A DNA stretch of 64,000 nucleotides, taken from assembly GCF_932294415.1 (NCBI RefSeq), contig NC_065536.1:9723974-9787973 (forward strand), given 5' to 3'. The DNA comes from Quercus robur (taxonomy: Eukaryota > Streptophyta > Magnoliopsida > Fagales > Fagaceae). This document shows positions 34,701-46,488 of this stretch, one piece after another (positions within the stretch are counted from its first letter, which is position 1; every line of letters begins with the position of its first letter). Made by a program: the position numbers and the translations under genes. Under the pieces are notes generated by a model. It was not told the DNA's origin, ran no database searches, and was given only the letters and a program-made list of their open reading frames with translations.

Positions 34701-37700
34701 ATGGCTAATCGAATTAGTACTTGAAAATGGGTTAGGCCGATAAATGCTCAGGCCAACAGCCCACGAGTTTGGTCTATCTATGTGGCTGACTAAATAAACA
34801 TTTGGGAGCAATTTTAGCTGGGCCCACGGAATCAACTCCAAAACCCATTGTCATGGGAACGAGATAACAAGTCCATTTAAAGGAATCAGTCAATTCATTT
34901 TCATTTTAAGCGCCATATTATCCCTGCATTTTAATTAAATACAAAATATATTTTTCCTTCCGAGTACTTCTGAGACTGAATACCAAATAATTAAAGAAAA
35001 TGTGAAGGAATGTCAGGGCATTGATTTAAGAACTATTTTTAGAAACATTTTATGAAAAAATAAAAAAATAATTAATTTTATTGACAACTTTTTATATTTT
35101 TCATGAAAATGACATTAAATTTTTTTTAATATGGTTTATTAATAATTTTTCTAAGAACATCTGTTAACATAATCCATAATTAAATAAACAAATGCATTTC
35201 CAGTTGTGAAATTAAAGAGTTGGCTTTTGTCCCATGGATGTACTGCTGAAAGATGTTCTGAAAAATCATTTCTCATTTTCCACAATTTTGTGAAAAGAAT
35301 ATAAAAAAAAGAACAATAAAGCAAAGGGATTACAAGGGCATCCAAAACAAAGAAACAAGGACTGAAGCAACCTTAAAACGACATCAAATACAACTTTAAC
35401 ATTATGTTTCACCATAATTAACTTAAGATACATTTCAAAATTCGAATGGGTGAACATAAATATTCTCAAACATCCATATGAACTTTGATTTTCAGACCCA
35501 ATCAGTAGTGAGTAAAATAGATGAATCACCAAGATTTCAATTAAAACAAAATTAAGCAGTCTGATCAATGGAAAACACCTCTGTGGGAAAAAGAAGAAAA
35601 CTGAAACTTTACTCCAATGCTCTAGCTAATCAATGGAGACCGATTTCAAATTCTGAGAGCAATTTGGAAACATCACCTTCTATTTGTACCCAAAAGCCCA
35701 TCTTTTGTCCAGTCCTGAATAACTTCCTCTAGAGAACATTGTTGTGAGAAAGCCTTGGGGTGCAGTTCTTCCTTGCAATCATTTCCTCAATGTAACAATA
35801 TTTTCTACTAGGGGCACTGAATCCTAGCAATAGCAGATATCAAAATAAGAAATTAGTAGAAACCAAAGGAACTTGATTTGAATAGAATTGAACTAATGCT
35901 TTACATTTCTTTTTAACCAATTGTTTCTTGCTTGACAGCTAGCCATTTTTATTTTATTTGTTATGAACAGGCATTCAATCCAAAAGCTTTTTTATTGTTA
36001 AAATGAATTCCTGGACCGCACCTACAAAATTCCAAATTTATATGATTTTTATGATGTCAAACAAAGGCTGGATTATATGGTATGTTAAGCGCAATAATAA
36101 TTCAAGACCACATCAAAGAAGAAAGGAAATCACGTTGTGTAATTTCAAAACTACTATCAAAATAAGGCTTAAGGATGTCTTAAGTTTAAAGATCCATCTT
36201 AATGGAACAACCAATATTTTCTCCAGGACCACAACTAGTCAGCTACTCAGTATATGAAACATAAAATTGGTAAAATCCATTTATTATTCCTATAATGTTG
36301 AATCAACAACCTATGCTTTTGATCCATCAACCCTATTGCTTTGTTTTCATATATGCATCCGTACTTTTCAGGGATAAACAAAAACCCAAAGCTGCAGAAA
36401 TTATAAATTAACTTTCCAACCTGTTATATAACCTCGATAAATATTTTTCTTAATAGTTGTTGTGAATACGAAATTTCAAACATATATAGGCTTTATGAAT
36501 ATTGTTATTTTAATAGGTAAAAGATTTATAGAAAATGCTTCAAACTAATAGTAAACCTGTTTCATTAGCTAAGTAACTATTACTACCTTGCAATATTCTG
36601 ATATGAACAAAATACTGATGCATTATAACTTATAAGGTAGTGGTAGATCACCCGAACAAGCAGTTGCCCTAAAGCTGAAGCTATCCTCAAAAAGGTACTA
36701 GTAGAAGATGAAACTTGTAACATTTGTAGTATCTTGTGTGCAAATTGAAGATTTCTTGTATTTTGATAGACTAAATCTGCCAGTGGAGAGATAACAAAGA
36801 GGATTCTTAATCTTACTTTTAGGAAAGCTATTACATATTTACAATATAAGGATGGACATAAGTAAGACTCATTTTTTGCTCGTAGATTCATAAGCAGTAC
36901 CAGCTTCTTTTTTGAAAAAACACCAACTCTTGTCTGGTTTAGAATTCTTACCTTGTGTCATATCTGCATACAGAATCAAATCATTGAGAAACTTAACAGA
37001 ATTTTAACAAAAGAAAACAAGAGAAAGTTGGGTATTTGATTAACAGAAAATGATTGAATCTTAAAGGAGTTGTATGAACCTTTAGAGTGTATGATCTTTC
37101 AAAAAAAAATTCAAATATCAAGGATAATTAAGTAGTCTTATAGCAGTCCCCACCTATTTCCACTTGGCATCATTTTGAAAAGTAAGGAAAATAACATACT
37201 ACAAAGTTTCCAATGCCATGTTTCATGCCCGTTTACAGAAATACACGCCTGAGTAATTTTGGTTTCACTAATTCCAATTATTTTAACTTTTATGTTTCAA
37301 TTCATCCATTTTTTATACTTAAATTCATAATGTATAATCCATCTGAAATCGAGTGCATTTCTAAACTCTGTATTTCAAGCTGTGCTTTTAATCCAATGAA
37401 CCTACAGAACAATCATTTAAGAAAGCATAGAGATTTCTGCAGAAAAATCTTCTACAAATCAAACAAAACCTGGTAGAAACTTATACATAGAAAAAGAATT
37501 CAACGAAATACCTGATTGTTTTTTTGAAAATGATCCAGCAACAGTGTTACTCCAATTCCAATATGAGCAAGTGTGGCTTTCCAATCTGTTTACGCACTTA
37601 AACCAATAAACAAACTAAGTATATCACTTTACCAACCTGATTTTGAGATACTTATCTGCAGTGATGATTAGAATTATAAGAAGGGCAGTTAACAGAGACG

Positions 37701-38303
37701 AGAGGAGGTTTGTTTCCAGTTAGCGATTAAAATAGAGTTGAGAAGTTGAAGTTCTACATAAATTAGTATAGGCAGATGGAGCTTGTCAATGGTTAGGATT
37801 GCTGTAGTGTAGCGATTAAAAAGGAAAAACCCTTCTTTTGGTGGAGTTTAAATTGAATTTGTTGTATGAGTGTACGACTGACCGGATACTTTGAATTAGA
37901 ATTTAGAAAGCACGGACATGGACATGGTACAACATGGTGACATGCGCAATTTCTAAAAATTAAAACATGAAACAGCGGGTATGACATGATACGACACAGA
38001 TATAACACAGGTATGACATCCTAAATAAAGTGTTCGTGCTTCCTAAATTAGAATGCAAATAACAATAATACAGAAATAATTAATGTTTAAATGAATACCT
38101 TCATTAAACATTTGTCTTCAAACATGAAAAATCAAATGAAAATAGAAACAAAATATATTTAATGGAATGGTAATATGTTAAGCTATATGATTAACAGTTT
38201 AACAACAATTATACAGGGAGAAAGAGATGTACTTTGACAACTCTTTTTTTGTTATTTTATAATTAAAATACCACTTATGTGGCAGATGTGAGGCTATGCT
38301 TAA
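34701..38303. other. 3.6-kb spacer without a recognised gene
   Basis: Several short open frames occur, none with a recognisable domain. On the minus strand around 35690-35800 a stretch translates as QQCSLEEVIQDWTKDGLLGT, which looks protein-like and might be a decayed exon, but I cannot assign it. The rest is A+T-rich with no clear repeat ends. Confidence 0.45.
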
Positions 38304-38330
38304 CTAGCCGAAGACCCATGCTATGCACGG
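38304..38330 (-). mobile_element. Helitron-like 3' terminus on the minus strand
   Basis: Read on the minus strand, a hairpin CCCGTGCATAGCATGGG is followed by TCTTCGGCTAG and then T, the classic Helitron 3' end. The element would extend rightwards, towards or past the NLR-like gene. I did not find a convincing 5' TC end, so its length is unknown. Confidence 0.55.
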
Positions 38331-38859
38331 GATTAATTATAATATTTAAAACTATAAATTAAAAAAAAAAGCAATAAAACAACTTTACTATCTTGCCATT
38401 GGTGGGCATGACACAGTTATCACGATGCATGCATTATAAATGGCTTAATCAAGGATCATTGTCTAATATCATTTGCTGAGAGTCATTCAAAAAATCATTT
38501 TCTAAGTGGTACCTACCATCAGTCAATGTTAAATAACCTTTTATGAATCAGTAAACAAGACAAATTAAATACAGTGATTTGTCACTGCCAATAAAATTGT
38601 GGGGGAGGGGTTGAGACTGGAGAGAGAGACATCCATGGGCTGAACAGAGCAATTAACTTGCAAAGATCGATTCACATAGGTCTGATGCAACCAAAGCTCA
38701 TTCTAGATGATGTAAAGAAGGCTATGCAAGAAAATAACAACTCAGTAAAATCCATTACAACACACATTTTTGTGCAGGAATAAATTGAAAGAGAATTAAC
38801 TAGAAACATACAACATTTAAATATTGTCCAATCTTTGAAAGAGAAATCACTAGGTGGAT

Positions 38860-41211
38860 TCATAATGTATTGCTGTCAGTGCTCGATTCCTTCAGCCACA
38901 GTCCATTCTCATCACATGGGCAGGAAGTTATAGCAGTGCGCTCATCCTTCTCCAAGACAATCAAATCTGGGAATGATGGCGAAAGTTCTTCTTCCCAGTC
39001 CATCTTAAATTCTTCTAAGTACTTCAAACGTAAATTCTCAACCTTCCACTTCTCGTTTTCCTTTGTCTCGCCTAAATTTTTGAGTTTTCCTCCTCTGATG
39101 TAAAGTTTCTTTAGGCTCTGCAGTTTTCCAGGTATCAGCCAACCAGGTAGTTCTTCGTGAGGAAAGCACTGAAATACAAGTTTCTCCAGTTTTGATAGAG
39201 GCTCTGGTGTCTCAGGATCTTTCAGTGTTGATAATCTGCGTAACACTGTTTTTTTTAGTTTTGCTGCTCCACGGAGTTGCCTTGTATTATCTCCTTTGTC
39301 ATCTGAGTTCCCAGTGCCGCCATTTTCTTCCTTCATCATACTCCATGCTATTGCTAGCTTCTGAAGCGCCTCCAACTTGCTTAAGGCCTGTAGCTCTTCT
39401 TTTGTAGGGAAAGCCTTGCTGCTTGTATTGATGCTCAACTTGCCCAACTTCCTCAATCCTATCAAATCTTCAAGAGTGCATAGGCTTCCTCTCTTTGAAT
39501 TACCAATAAGAAACCCCTTGAGGACTTGGAGTTTTGAGAGATGTGCTAGCCCCTTGGGCAAGCCATCTAGCAAGTAACATTCTGATATATCTAAGTGTGT
39601 CAGCTGCTTGAGTAAAGCTATTTTGTCCGGAAGTGCCTCCAGATTGTGACAGGCTTTGAGATCTAAGATCCTCAAAGTTGTTAGCTTGCCTACAGAATCG
39701 GGAAGTTCAGTAATTCCAGAGATTCCTTGTACGCTCAAAAGCCTTAAACGTATCATATTCCTCAACCCTTTCAAAAACTCAGTGCTCGCTACTTCAATGT
39801 GATACTTACCTGAACTTTGCCACCTTCCCAAATAAAGAACTTTGACATTTTTCATCTTTGAAAACCAATCAAATTTCAGAAAGGGAAAAGGATCATTGAC
39901 ATTGAAAATAGTTTGCAGTTTTTCCAGCTGTAAATTAGTTTTTGCTAACTGCTCTGGAGTTCCATCCTCAGCCTTCAGTAAATAATTTCTGCTACACCGT
40001 GTAAAATTTTCAGTTAGAATTCCATTAAAATCATAATCAAAGAACCCAGCCTCCGTGGCAAGAATAATAACCAAATAACGCATCCGTGACCGCATCTTAT
40101 ACCTGTTCGCCACCAGTTTGTGCCTTTCTTTAACAGCCTCAATAAAGCCCTTCGAAATGAGTTCCTTGAGAATCTCATCAGCAATTTCTTCATCAGTCTT
40201 TTCTCCAGTATCTGGAGGATCCACTAAACACTCTCCGACCCACCAATTTATCAGAAGCCTCTTCTTTACCACCACATTCTCTGGAACTATAGCAAAGCAC
40301 AACAAGCAGTGCTTCAACTTGATATCAAGATCCTCAAAAGCTTCCTTAAATTCAGTGAAAACTGAACTATAAAGAAACTTATGTCCCAGGTGTAAGCCAG
40401 GCAATTTATCAACTCCACTACTGAGATCCTTCTTCCATAAATATCGATGAACATCAGAACTTGTGGAAGACATGCTGTGCAGCACCAACGGAATGTTGAA
40501 CCTCAAATTCATCACATGGTTCTCGAGTGCATTAACCTTGTCTTGAACTTGCTCGGTCATTAAGGAACCTCTAGGATCTCGCTGAAGCACATCGAAGGAC
40601 TCACTAAGGCTGCCTTCGAAGTTCTTGATTGGTTCACGAACAAGTTGCTCAAGTTGGTGGAAGGCTTCATTGATTTGATTGAGATCTTCGCCTAACTTAT
40701 TGCGCAAATGTTCATCATTAGGGGAATGACTGCTGTTGTTGTTGTTCAAATTACTAATGCCAATATTTCTGTGCAGCTCCAACAGAATGTTGAACCTGAA
40801 ATTCATCACATGGTTCTCGAGTGCATTAACCTTGGCTTGAACTTGCTCGGTCATTAAGGAAACTCTAGGATCTCGCTGAAGCTCATTGAAGAAGTCACTA
40901 AGGCTGCTTTCGAAGTTCTTGATTGGTTCACGAACAAGTTGCTCAAGTTGGTGGAAGGCTTCATTGATTTGATTGAGATCCTCGCCTAACTTATTGCGCA
41001 AATGTACATCATTAGGGGAACGACTGCTGCTGTTGTTGTTCAAATTACTAATGCCAATATTTCTGTCAGTTAGGATGTTACTGTCGCTGCACTGCTTTAT
41101 AAAGCGCTTGACTTCAAAGAAACGAACAAGCAAGGTGGCAAAGGCATTAGGGATTTTGTTGATGGTTTCATCAGGATTGGCTCGTGAAAAGAGTTCCTCA
41201 TATGAAGACAT
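38860..41211 (-). CDS. NLR-related protein with winged helix and LRRs but no NB-ARC core
   Basis: Single open frame of 783 residues; the ATG at 41211 is the first after an upstream in-frame stop. Order: a helical N-terminus; two tandem 98-residue modules (residues 51-148 and 149-246) with LGEDLNQINEAFHQLEQLV; a winged-helix-like region at about 285-400 (KLKHCLLCFAIVPENVVVKK, INWWVGECLV, LISKGFIEAV) like the ARC2/WHD of RPP13-like 4/ZAR1-type NLRs; then leucine-rich repeats at about 440-740 (LRLLSVQGISGITELPDSVG, LRILDLKACHNLEALPDKI). Walker A, RNBS and GLPL motifs are absent, and the usual MHD site reads MRS. It therefore lacks the nucleotide switch of a normal resistance protein. It could be a regulator, a decoy, or a drifting remnant. 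The open frame argues for recent or current function. Confidence 0.85.
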   Translation of the reverse strand: MSSYEELFSRANPDETINKIPNAFATLLVRFFEVKRFIKQCSDSNILTDRNIGISNLNNNSSSRSPNDVHLRNKLGEDLNQINEAFHQLEQLVREPIKNFESSLSDFFNELQRDPRVSLMTEQVQAKVNALENHVMNFRFNILLELHRNIGISNLNNNNSSHSPNDEHLRNKLGEDLNQINEAFHQLEQLVREPIKNFEGSLSESFDVLQRDPRGSLMTEQVQDKVNALENHVMNLRFNIPLVLHSMSSTSSDVHRYLWKKDLSSGVDKLPGLHLGHKFLYSSVFTEFKEAFEDLDIKLKHCLLCFAIVPENVVVKKRLLINWWVGECLVDPPDTGEKTDEEIADEILKELISKGFIEAVKERHKLVANRYKMRSRMRYLVIILATEAGFFDYDFNGILTENFTRCSRNYLLKAEDGTPEQLAKTNLQLEKLQTIFNVNDPFPFLKFDWFSKMKNVKVLYLGRWQSSGKYHIEVASTEFLKGLRNMIRLRLLSVQGISGITELPDSVGKLTTLRILDLKACHNLEALPDKIALLKQLTHLDISECYLLDGLPKGLAHLSKLQVLKGFLIGNSKRGSLCTLEDLIGLRKLGKLSINTSSKAFPTKEELQALSKLEALQKLAIAWSMMKEENGGTGNSDDKGDNTRQLRGAAKLKKTVLRRLSTLKDPETPEPLSKLEKLVFQCFPHEELPGWLIPGKLQSLKKLYIRGGKLKNLGETKENEKWKVENLRLKYLEEFKMDWEEELSPSFPDLIVLEKDERTAITSCPCDENGLWLKESSTDSNTL
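40474..41061 (-). repeat. Two 294-bp in-frame tandem copies inside the NLR-like gene
   Basis: Residues 51-148 and 149-246 derive from direct DNA copies of 294 bp (shared landmark GTTGTTCAAATTACTAATGC at 40741 and 41035). Both begin NIGISNLNNN. Similarity is high at DNA and protein level, so the duplication is recent and kept the frame. Confidence 0.9.
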
Positions 41212-42063
41212 CGCTAAGTGAACAAAGTGAAATGCCCAGATCTATTCCTGAATATATGTGCACATTTAACAAGCAAACATCATATAATCATCATATAGAT
41301 CTTCTTCGCAATCACAGTTGCACGGATCGGGAGCATATCAACTTCAATTGAAAGAATATGAAATCAAATATCCGTGCAAATGAACCACGATGTTGGTCTA
41401 TGAAAATAAAACCCACAAATTAGAAAAAGAAAAACAGAGGCAAATGACACAACGAAATGCAAGGTATGATTTCTACTCAATCTTACATTTCATCAAATAG
41501 ATGGCACTCAAAGAAGACTTTCCTTACCTTACTACTTCAGTTGCATTATACAGAAACGGAGACAAATAAATAAATAATTAAATTACCGAGGAGTGAGGAT
41601 GCTACACCGGTCGAATGGGTTTTCACCAACCCATGCTCCGAAGGTCTCCGGCTACGTGGATTGAATACTCACTACCCACTTTGCCACCAACCGCCACCAC
41701 CACTAATCACTCTGGGTCAAGTCAATGGATGGATCATATTTTCATATCCATTCCCTCTCACATCAATTTTTACGATTCTCTTTTTTTAACTTTAAATTTT
41801 TAACTTTTTTTCAAATTTTTATTCAATGATTGAAATTGAATAAAAAATTTAAAATTTTTACTATTTTTAAACTTTCAATCTCATCCATGTATTCCCATCA
41901 ACAAAAAGAAGAAAAAAAATCTCATCCATGTATTGCTTTTGCATCATTTCCAAAACCTCAAAAAAAAAAAAAAAAAAAAAAAAATCATATCTCCATGGGC
42001 ACGTTATAATTCATCCAATAATTGTGAAAAGTGAAAGTACAATTATCCCTCGTTAAGTAATAA
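41212..42063. other. Upstream flank of the NLR-like gene
   Basis: Probable promoter and leader of the minus-strand gene, then spacer with a long A run near 41959-41984. No other gene recognised. Confidence 0.4.
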
Positions 42064-42261
42064 ATAATGCTACAAATACAAACTATTCTATAATATTTTT
42101 ACAAACTACTAATATGAAAAATTCTCTCTAGTTCTAATATGGGTCCATAACTAATATTACATTTTTACTTACAATAACTATTTGGAATGAAAAAAATTAA
42201 AACCACGCCAACAATTTATAAAAATATTATAAAATAATTTATGTCTGTAGTATTACTCTTA
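42064..42261. mobile_element. Short MITE with inverted ends
   Basis: The left arm AATGCTACAAATACAAACTA and a right arm that reverses to GTAATACTACAGACATAAAT pair over about 45 bases, including a TATAATATTTTTA block. About 200 bp, noncoding. Similar in style to the MITE at 5581-5771. Confidence 0.55.
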
Positions 42262-42387
42262 ACCAATATATTGTGAAGAGAGAAATTAAACCTCCAGGAT
42301 GTGATCCTTCCAACTCCTCTCAACTAATGGCATTATTATCCCAACTGTTTTTCCTCTCACCCCACTTAAAATTTAGACGAAACTACA

Positions 42388-43612
42388 TTGTTGTCTCTAA
42401 AGTTTATATATTGAGCGTTTTTGGTTCCTCAAGTTTCAAATAAGTTCTATTAGTCCCTATGGTTTTAAAAATGGGCGTTATTGATCATTTTGTTAACTTC
42501 CGTTAGTTTCATTGCCTATGTGTTTAAAGGAACAATGATGTAACATTTTTTAAGGACAAAGTTTAGTTATAAAATTGGTTATAGCCTAAACCTATAATCT
42601 TACTCAATAAAATAAATATTACTACATATTTGAAAATCTAACTGTGGAATTACGTGTTCTTTACACTTTTAATACAAATGTCAAATTTTGTGTCAATCAG
42701 ATATTATTTACTATATGATCTATAAACTTATACTTTATGCATAATTTTGATAAATAAAAACTTGTAATTTAAACAATTTATTGATGACATAACTATTGAT
42801 CTTTAATTTTCTAGAATTTTTGCAAGCATGGAGAATATAAGAAGAAGATGTAATCTAATGGTAAATTTGTCAAAATTCACTTCTAATAAAAAGATATTGA
42901 GTAAAGTTGTAGCCTTAAGTTATAATCAATTTTGTAACTAAACTTTGTCATTTTTTTAATAAGTTGGCAAATACTAGAGATAGCACATCAGTTTTTAAAA
43001 AACTAAATTGCAAAATCAAATTTATTTATATAAATTCATTTTAGTTTAAAAAATAAACAGAAAAAAAGATCATAGATTAAAATAAAATAAAAAATTATCT
43101 TAACCAAAATCGATTTTGGGACAGCATCCATATTGGTTTTTATTAGCATATTATGTCTACACAAAAGGAAGATGAGTAGCACTTGTTAATGAGAAAGCAA
43201 AATGGATGGTGCACTTTATAATCTTGAATAATTATCAGTGTCTATCCTCGATTTTCTTGGTTTCTTCCCATTGTCATCCTTATGCCTTTAGGTGCCCATA
43301 TCGTCTAAACAATTCAAAAAAGTATAAGGCAGCTGATAAGATTCAAGATTAATGTTGGCAGTGCTTAGTCTTTTGGACGATGAGATTGGGGATTTTTGCG
43401 AATTGATTGTTTAGGTTTTAATCCTTTTCTTTTCAATTATATTTTCTGTTTTGTTTTTAAAACTAAAATGAATTAATATAAATAAATATGATGTGGCAAT
43501 TTTGTTTTTTAATAACTAATGTGGCATTTGCCATGTCATTAAAAAATAGCTACATCATTATTCATTTAATAGAGGGAATAATAGTGCTATTTTTTAAACT
43601 TTAGAGACCAAG
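42388..43612. mobile_element. Possible Mutator-like element with degraded ends
   Basis: The left end (TTGTTGTCTCTAAAGTTTATA) and the reversed right end (CTTGGTCTCTAAAGTTTAAA) share a core. Sequence inside both ends carries the TTAGTCCC/GATGTGGCA-type phrases also seen in the better element at 43801-45389. Internal sequence is not identified. Borders uncertain. Confidence 0.35.
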
Positions 43613-43800
43613 TCTATTTGGATACTGCTTATTTGCTGAAAATTAAAAACTTATTACTGAAAATACTATAGTAAAATATTTTTTAAAAGGCAAAATACCG
43701 TTCACGCATATTTGATCCGTGAACAATGCTATAGGACCAGCCAAAAAACATAGTTGCAGCTTCAATGCAGACACGTTGCTAAACAAGTGCACACTAAAAC

Positions 43801-45389
43801 TTAGGCGAAAAACACATTTTAGTCCCTACATTTATTTTTACCGCTTTTAGTCCCTATCCTGAAAAACACTTCCCGTTTTGGTCTTTGCCATTACTCATTT
43901 AATAGAAATATCCTACGTGACAAACGATCCAACAGTAAATGCTGACGTATCTATTAAAAAAATATTTGCATTTTTAAAAATGCCACATCAGCAATTTAAT
44001 TTTTGAAAAAAGCCACATCAAATAAAAATAACATAAAAATTTCTAACCTAATTATTTTTTAAAAAAAGAAAAGAAATTAGTTAAATTATTATTTTTTTCC
44101 TTTTTTTTTTGGAAGAACATGAAGAACGTGTTCTTCATTTTTCTTCCCCAACTAAGCTTGCCTAGAAAATTAAAAATTAAAAATTTACTTTTCTTTTCTT
44201 GCATTTTCTTAGCAACCAAAAACATAAAATCACTCAGATTTACAAAATAAAAAGATATGCCCATAAAAATTTACAAAACACAAACATTCAACAAGATTTT
44301 CTTATGCTTTGAAACCAAACACAAAAAACGCAAAACTCAAACCCAGATTTTCGGCCTCCATGCACAACCAAACCCAGCGAAACCTGAATAAGATCTTAGA
44401 GAAAGCGTACACCTGATTCCACTCTGGATTCGAAATCTTCTCCAAATGAGTAGTCGATTTGGATTTAGACAACATACACCACAAACCCATAAATCAACAT
44501 ACAACACAAACCCAGAAATCAAACCACCCACTGCTGAGCAATTCAAACCCAAACCTAATACCTAACTCACCAAACACCTAAACAAAAAATCACCAAACAC
44601 CCAAACAAAACCCAAAGGCACGACCACCACCACCAAAACCCGGCTACCAACGAAACCCAACTACCAAAAAGACCGTCACGAAACCCAACCACCAAACAGA
44701 CCTAGCAAGCACCAAATCTCACCACCAAACTAATCCAACAAGCACCGAAACCCACCACCAAATGGATCCAGCAAACACCGAAAAAAACCCACCACCAAAG
44801 TCGGCCACCGATTCAACTCTACAATCGAAACCCACCATCGAAACGCCACCCCTAAAACACAACAACCACCGATTCAATCCAACCAAAACTTAGTCAAATG
44901 AGAAGAGATAGATGAGTGAAACATGCTGTGAATAGAGAAAGAGGAATGGGAAACGTAGAAGAGAGATATAGTGGGAGAGATGGAGAATTATGAATAGAGA
45001 AAGAGGAATGGGAAACATGCTTTTGGCACGTTCTTCCAAAAAAAGAGGAAAAAAAATTAATTTAACTAATTTCTTTTCTTTAAAAAAAAAAATAATTACG
45101 TTAGAAATTTTTATATTATTTTTATCTGATGTGGCTTTTTTCAAAAATTAAATTGCTAACGTGGCATTTTTAAAAATCCAAATATTTTTTTAATATTATT
45201 TTAATAGACACATCAGTATTTACTGTTGGACCGTTTGCCACGTAAGATATTTCTGTTAAACGAATAACGGCAGGGACCAAAACGGGAAGCGTTTTTCAGG
45301 ATAAAGACTAAAAGCGGTAAAAATAAAATATATGGACTAAAATGGGAATTGCCTGAAAATGTAGGGACTAAAATGTGCTTTTCACCTAA
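43801..45389. mobile_element. Long-terminal-inverted-repeat (MULE-like) element
   Basis: Inverted arms of roughly 290-345 bp: the left begins TTAGGCGAAAAACACATTTT and the right reversed begins TTAGGTGAAAAGCACATTTT. Both continue through TTTAGTCCCTACATTT, CCGCTTTTAGTC and TTCCCGTTTTGGTC. Arms this long are typical of Mutator-like elements. A 9-bp target duplication was not clear. The interior (about 44100-45040) is A/C-rich with many CACCACC words and no transposase. Confidence 0.72.
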
Positions 45390-46352
45390 AATTTACTTAG
45401 TACCCATTTGTTTCAGAGTTTGAAGCCCAAAAGTTGCGTTTTCAAGAAAGTCAGCCCAAAAATAGTGTTTGGTAAGTATAAAACGCAACTTTTTGGAAAA
45501 GTTGCATTTTATATTTGTGAAGAGAACGCGCGTTTGAGTTATGGAGCTCTGATAGTCCATTTTGTTAAAAGTTCGTGGGCATTTAATATATCCGTTGGGC
45601 CTGAGTTGGCAATTACGTAATTGCCCTTCAATAAAGGGCAAGGTGTCTTCAAAGTCTCACACGCACAGTGCCTCATTCCTTTCATTTCATCTCTCTGCTC
45701 TGCTCAAGCCAGCTCCACGCCTCTCATCTCTTCTCTCAGCTCTACCCTCTCCATGTTGCTACAAGCCTCTCCTTATGCGTAAGTCTCTCTTTTCTTTTGT
45801 CACCCGTTGAAAATCTTCTTCCTCTTCTTCTTCTTTCTTTGTCTTCTTCAACGGGCCTTCCTTTATATATATTTTTTAATTTTATTTATCTAATCTAATA
45901 TGAGAAATACATTTTGAAGGTAGATTTTTGATTAACAAAACACCAAGCAACACCGATTTGCTACCAAAAACTACTAGGTACCAACACTGATCTGAGATAT
46001 ATATATATATATATATTTTTTTTTACCTATCAAAAAAAAAAAATTCAGATCTTGCATGCTTTGTTCTTGCTAAAGATCTATTTGTTCTCTTGCCGGGTAC
46101 TGAAAAAAATTTGTGGGTACATGCTTCGTAATTTTTTTTTTTTTTTATTTTATTTTGTGGATGCTCTGTCTTAAGTTATGCGATATCTGATTTGGGTGTT
46201 TTAGCATGATTTGGGTATTTTAGAAATATAAAGAATGAGAAAGAAAGAAGAATTTTAAGAAGAAATATAAATATTTTTCATGCTGGTTGTTGTGGTTCGT
46301 TGAGTATGTGACATTTTGGAATATTGGGCTTGTTTGGTTGCTGCATGGTGAG

Positions 46353-46488
46353 GTGCTGCAAGGTGTGCGTGCTCTGCTGATGTGGGGTGTGTTTGCTGCT
46401 GATGGGGCATGCGTGTGCAGCTACACACGCATGCCCCATCAGCAGCAGACACACCTCACATTAGCAGAGCACGCACACCCTGCAGCAC
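46353..46488. repeat. 65-bp-arm hairpin
   Basis: Arms 46353-46417 and 46424-46488 pair at 61 of 65 positions with no gaps around a 6-base loop (CAGCTA). Words include GTGCTGCA, GTGTGCGTGCTCTGCT and GATGGGGCATGCGTGTG. G+C is much higher than in the flanks. It would form a long double-stranded RNA stem if transcribed. Confidence 0.9.

Noticed and set aside
39192-41221. Several plus-strand frames within 38860-41211
   Set aside because: Antisense shadows of the NLR-like frame, which alone has recognisable domains.
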